The notes beneath the pieces are model-generated. The model worked only from the letters and a program-made list of their open reading frames with translations, made no database searches and had not been told where the DNA came from. From positions 393,501 through 457,500 of the forward strand of contig CP038131.1 in the NCBI GenBank assembly GCA_004519485.1: a stretch of DNA of 64,000 nucleotides, read 5' to 3'. Below are positions 59,750 to 64,000 of this stretch, one piece after another. This DNA is from Nannochloropsis oceanica (taxonomy: Eukaryota > Sar > Eustigmatophyceae > Eustigmatales > Monodopsidaceae). Position 1 is the stretch's first letter. Each line of letters begins with the position of its first letter. A program made the translations under genes and the position numbers.

Positions 59750-61695
59750 CTAGGCATCATTAAAGAGAGGAGGAAGGCCAGTCCGTGAGCGCATCCGCTC
59801 GGCGATCAAGAAAGCCAGCTCCAGGGCTTGCACACCATTAAGGCGGGGATCGCAGTGCGTGTGGTAACGCTTGTTCAAGTCGTCCACCTTTATGTCCTGG
59901 ATGGTACCGCCCGTGCACTCCGTCACATCCTTGCCCGTCATCTCCAGATGGACCCCCCCGGGGTGCGTGCCCATCTGGTCGTGCACGTCAAAAAACGCGC
60001 GAAGCTCGTCGCGGATCTTGTTGAACGGCCGGGTCTTCAGCCCATTCTCCGCCTTGATCGTGTTACCATGTACGGGGTCCGAGATCCAGACCACAAAGCG
60101 GCCTTCTTTCTGGACGGCCCGAATGAGTGCCGGCAGCTTTTCTCGGAGCTTGTCAGCACCCATGCGGACGATGATGGAGAGACGCCCAGGAATGTTGTTG
60201 GGGTTCAAATTGTCAATCACTTCCAGTAACTCATCGGGTGTGATCTTGTCCGAGATCTTGACACCCAAAGGGTTGCCGATGCCGCGGGTGAACTCCAGAT
60301 GCGCCCCATCGAGCTGCCGAGTTCGCTCGCCGATCCAAAGCATGTGGGCGGAGCAGTCGTACCACTTTCCAGTGGTCGAGTCTTGGCGGGTCAGGGCCTG
60401 CTCGTAGGAGAGGAGAAGACACTCGTGGGCGGTGTAGAACTGAGCTTGCTTGAAGGTGGCCGATTCGGTGTTGACGCCGATGGCCTTCATGAATCGCAGA
60501 GACTCATCCACCTTGGAGGCGAGCTTGCGGTAGCGGCTACCTTCCTCTGACTTCTCGACAAAATCCAGGTTCCAGGCGTGCAGACGGGAAATGTCGGCGT
60601 ACCCACCTGTGGCAAAGGCCCGGAGGATGTTCAACGTCTGTGTAGACTGGTGGTAGGCGTCCAGCATGCGCCAAGGGTCGTTGCGACGCCCCTCCTCTGT
60701 AAAGGCCTCACTGTTGATGATGTCGCCTCGGTAGGAGGGCAGGCGCAGGCCGTCAACCTCCTCGTGGGGCTCTGAACGCGGCCTGATCATGACATGGTAT
60801 GAGGCGGCAAATAAGAAACAAAAGAGGGTCACATGAAACCGCAGAGCAAAGGTAAGAGTTCATCCATCTATCTCCTATCCCTGTCTTACTTACTTGGCAA
60901 ACTGGCCAGCCATGCGGCCCACCTTAATTACGGGCATGGAGCCACCAAAGGTCAGGACCAGGGCCATCTGCAGCAACACACGGAATGTGTCACGAACCGT
61001 ATCCACGTGAAACTCCTTAAAGCTCTCGGCGCAATCCCCCCCCATCAGCAAGAAGCTTTGCCCCATAGCGGCCTTGGCTGTGTGCGAGTGGAATTTAAAA
61101 GGAAAAGGTCAGCAGGGTGCTAATACCATGAAAACACAGCTCCAGTCAGAATTTGAAATCAATCCCTCGATCACTTGACCATTCGCCTCAGCCTTCCCCC
61201 TCCGACTCTTACCAAGGTGCTCGTGAAGTTGCCGGCATTCGCCCGCAAAGACCAAGGGTGAAGATTTGGCCAGCGCCTGCTCCACCTTTTCAAGCTCCGC
61301 CTGTTGAAGAGAGAGGTGTTGGCCGATGTATGAAAATGTTTGTAACCTAATCCATGTGTGCCCCATCGTCACCCCCTTCTACTCCTGCTCCGCCCACTTG
61401 CGTTACTTACCTTATCCTCATAGATGGGCATCTGGCGGGGGGTGTAGTTGCGCCAGGACTCAGGCGACCACGAACCCTTTCCCGCAGACGAGGACGTACT
61501 GGTAGTGGTGGGTGGGGGCATAGACTGTACTGCTCGCACCAACCCACGCGTCCGGGCCTCCATTAATGGGCAGGTGCCGCTTGGCATGCGACTTGGAGGC
61601 TGCACGAAGGCCTGACCTTCGTCCACTGCCACAAGCAGGGCTGCGACACCCAAAGTGGCAATCGACAGCCACGAAGATGCCTTGTTAATCACCAT
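59750..61695 (-). CDS. Plastid class II DAHP synthase (shikimate pathway entry)
   Basis: Four exons join in phase to 529 residues: 61411-61695, 61213-61300, 60894-61077 and 59750-60782. The enzyme condenses erythrose 4-phosphate with phosphoenolpyruvate to 3-deoxy-D-arabino-heptulosonate 7-phosphate. The leader [20 protein letters not shown] followed by VQPPS is a signal peptide and ASAF site. Family motifs: [192 protein letters not shown] and [19 protein letters not shown]. These carry the metal-binding Cys, His, Glu and Asp. Length is normal for plant-type enzymes. Confidence 0.96.
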
Positions 61696-62612
61696 AACTG
61701 TGTGGGGATGGTGTGATAACATTTGTCAGGGTGAGTTTGTGAGGCGGATATTCAAGTGGAGGAGGGCTGGGGCGAGGTGGTGGTACTTGCCGCCTCGCCC
61801 CATACGGCCACTTGAAGAAGGGGGGTTGCTTGCACGACGGTGAGCGCCTGACCAGCACTTGCACCACTGCCATGCCATCATGTTAAATGAGTAGCTTTCA
61901 AGCGTGGAAAGTATACAATGGTTGCCGCTCCCATTGCTTTCTTATCGCCCCGTCAAGACAAGCAGAAAGGCAACTGGGCCAGGGCCGAATTATGATGATG
62001 AGATGCGGGAGGGAGGTCACAGGTGTCTTTACCGCGCTTCCTCCTCGTGCCAGAGCTCGGACATGTGGGCCACCCCACAACGTGAAGTAAAATGCTTCAA
62101 CGCACCTCCCGACCAATGGTGGAGGACGCCGGCGAGGGAAAAAGCGACGATGGCGTATGGTATGTCTTCTTTTCTTTGGAGTGTACCCTCTGGGGCTTTT
62201 AATGGCGCTGGTCGGAGCAGTCCGATCCAAAGTATCGCACCCTCGTGGATAAGGCGCTCAGTTCTTCTGCTTAATGGTCACGAGGATTGTGCGGCTCGGG
62301 CACATGTTTATGCCTGTCCTCGACCGGACCGTCAGTAAGCGGGAGGTAATGGCGTCACAGGGCAAACAAGCGCAATCACTGCCCCCAAATGGCATGTTAT
62401 GAGGATTTATTTATATGTTATGTTTCTTTTATGTGACTGTCGCTGTCCTGGGTTTGAAAGGCTGCGCTGGGGCGGGGGTCCTTGTTCTCCGGTTCCCCCT
62501 CGTCTCTCTATTGCACAACTCTTTAGTTTTGTTCTGATCGTCCATATATCCACATGATATTCACATACTCTTCTTAAAATATTCCTCTACCAGAAACACT
62601 TGCCTCGTCTCA
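61696..62612. other. Intergenic, no gene seen
   Basis: 5' flank of DAHP synthase and 3' flank of Ku70. Open frames near 61887-62340 on both strands have no recognisable product. Confidence 0.4.
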
Positions 62613-64000
62613 TCACAAGTCATCATCGGTCTCGAGGTCCATCTGTAAACGATCGATGATGTCTCCCTTCTTGCCTGACACGGGCAACCCACGTGCACGA
62701 CAGATCTCCTTCAGTTGAGGAACCGTCAGTTTGGCCAGCTTTCCCATCGAAAGGTCCTTCACCGATCTATCGCCACCGCCTCCTATCTTCTCATCATCCT
62801 CGTCTTCAGCCTTGCTGACCTTCTCAGCGACCAGCTTACCCTTAACAGTTTTCGTCACTGCATCTGCCTTCCGCTTCCTCCCCCTCCCCCTCTGCACACC
62901 CTTTCTTGGATCAGGAGACAGTTCCCACAGCTCCTCCAACTCTTCTTCTGCTCGGCCAAGCAACTCGTCCGAGGGCCAGGTGCTGTCATCCGTTATCTCA
63001 TTCCACTCCGTCTTTGCCTCCTCCAGCGCCAACGCCTGCAAACCCGAGTAAAACTTTTCCAAGGCCGGATTATTGAAGCCCACAGAGTACTGCTGTGGCT
63101 TTAAAGTCAAGCGCGCCACCACCTTCCTAGCTGCCTCCAGCTGTTCTTTCTCCGGCGGCGGCGGGGGACAGTCCAGATGCGGGCTCTCCACAGAACGCAG
63201 ATCGCCCAAGAAAGGCAACTCAACCAATTCTAAACCCTTGGTTGCCAATGAAGCAAGTAGCACAGCTAGACGAGGCTCTGACTTTGCCGACGCCTGATAC
63301 CGGACCACTGCCATCCGCTCACGCTTCAGCATCGCCTCCCGCAGGGAGATGAAGGCACGAGTGCAACCCTTGAGCGAGAGCTCTTCTGGGTAGACCGTCG
63401 TGCTGCTCGTCACGTTCAGCTCCCATGCCAGCTCCTCAGAGGGCACAAATCCCAGCAAATAGAGCCCGGGCTCGCTAAGACCAGCGCGGAGGGTGTATTC
63501 AAACTCAGGGCGTTTGAAGGGGACGGTGGTGTTGGAGGACCCGAAGTCAAGGCCGTAAGCTGCCTCCAGCTCCAAGTCAATGTATTGCACCAGCTCCTCA
63601 CATAGCCACTTGGTGCTCGGAACTAGCCGTCGATTTGTAGCCGCGGCCAGCTGCACGGGCGTGGGTTTTTTACAGGGTTGGATGGTCTTGTAAAGGGCAA
63701 CGTTGATGGAGAGGGGAGGCGAGTCAGTAACTTGCCAGATGGTGCAGGCGTAGCGACGCTTCTTAAATAGTCGACCCTTGGCTGCCCCCAGCAGAGTTGT
63801 CATGTCCCCGCTCCCGACATTTACCATCTTCGACTCGGACTCGGTCTCTTCCTCGTCTGCCTTGATGTAGTCTAGTTCGAAGGGCTGCTTACTCGCGGCG
63901 GAGAGCACGGGCCCATAAAGCTTTCGCTCGTCGAAATCCCGGCCGTCGGGATGAGGAAAATGCCACAAGCGTACATCCACCCCTCCCTCTTGGGCATCTT
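62613..64000 (-). CDS. KU70: Ku70 DNA end-binding protein, C-terminal part (cut by right edge)
   Basis: About 462 residues; the frame stays open to the window end, so the N-terminus lies outside. Ku70 forms a ring with Ku80 on broken DNA ends in non-homologous end joining. Seen: end of the von Willebrand-like domain (VRLWHFPHPDGRDFDERKLY), the Ku core beta-barrel (NVALYKTIQPCKKPTPVQLA, PEFEYTLRAGLSEPGLYLLG, TTVYPEELSLKGCTRAFISL), the Ku C-terminal arm (QQYSVGFNNPALEKFYSGLQ then ALALEEAKTEW), a basic linker (RGRGRKRKADAVTK) and a final SAP domain (LAKLTVPQLKEICRARGLPV then SGKKGDIIDRLQ). The SAP domain is what separates Ku70 from Ku80. No intron is seen in this part. Confidence 0.95.
   Translation of the reverse strand, partial: DAQEGGVDVRLWHFPHPDGRDFDERKLYGPVLSAASKQPFELDYIKADEEETESESKMVNVGSGDMTTLLGAAKGRLFKKRRYACTIWQVTDSPPLSINVALYKTIQPCKKPTPVQLAAATNRRLVPSTKWLCEELVQYIDLELEAAYGLDFGSSNTTVPFKRPEFEYTLRAGLSEPGLYLLGFVPSEELAWELNVTSSTTVYPEELSLKGCTRAFISLREAMLKRERMAVVRYQASAKSEPRLAVLLASLATKGLELVELPFLGDLRSVESPHLDCPPPPPEKEQLEAARKVVARLTLKPQQYSVGFNNPALEKFYSGLQALALEEAKTEWNEITDDSTWPSDELLGRAEEELEELWELSPDPRKGVQRGRGRKRKADAVTKTVKGKLVAEKVSKAEDEDDEKIGGGGDRSVKDLSMGKLAKLTVPQLKEICRARGLPVSGKKGDIIDRLQMDLETDDDL

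Overview
The window looks like nuclear DNA of a photosynthetic stramenopile, most probably a eustigmatophyte such as Nannochloropsis/Microchloropsis. The genes are eukaryotic, densely packed on both strands, and have few short GT-AG introns. Several plastid proteins begin with a hydrophobic signal peptide followed by a Phe at the predicted cleavage site (GAQGF in four PetC copies, VQAFM in a small-molecule kinase, VASFL in a ferredoxin-like protein, GQAFV in DAHP synthase, VMAFV in a PLP enzyme). That is the bipartite 'ASAF' targeting signal of red-lineage secondary plastids. The species is inferred, not shown.

Layout. 0-13 kb: end of an unknown gene, a CDK5RAP1/MiaB-like tRNA methylthiotransferase, a membrane protein, an ABTB1-like ankyrin-BTB protein, the dynactin actin-related protein ARP1, an LEA-like protein, a protein ending in a CaaX box, and a YtcJ-like amidohydrolase. 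13.9-19.4 kb: a large Gln-rich protein with three diverged copies of an unrecognised module, and a HEAT-repeat protein. 19.8-28.9 kb: a tandem array of four petC (cytochrome b6f Rieske) genes, three nearly identical and one mosaic. 29.5-35 kb: a plastid-targeted homoserine-kinase-like enzyme whose second intron holds an inverted copy of its own exon 3, a HIRIP3-like histone chaperone, and a ferroportin. 35.7-46.5 kb: two inverted C-terminal remnants of a Fanzor (eukaryotic TnpB) gene with long homopurine tracts. Between them lie low-complexity DNA, a damaged threonine synthase, a plastid 2Fe-2S protein and bystin. 47-64 kb: a TMEM164-like membrane protein, a TatB-like protein, an 'aluminium resistance' family PLP enzyme, N-myristoyltransferase, a TAN1/THUMPD1 homologue, a muniscin-like protein, class II DAHP synthase and Ku70, which runs off the right edge.

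The genes are mostly unrelated housekeeping functions. Possible links are plastid amino-acid synthesis (homoserine kinase-like, threonine synthase, DAHP synthase), photosynthetic electron transport (petC array, ferredoxin-like), tRNA modification (CDK5RAP1, TAN1), and protein lipidation (N-myristoyltransferase; a protein with a CaaX box).

The most unusual features are the petC array with its 10-nt terminal coding exon, the intronic inverted exon copy that could hide a splice acceptor in a hairpin, the paired Fanzor remnants, the three-module polyQ protein, and the TatB-like gene whose core is split between two frames.
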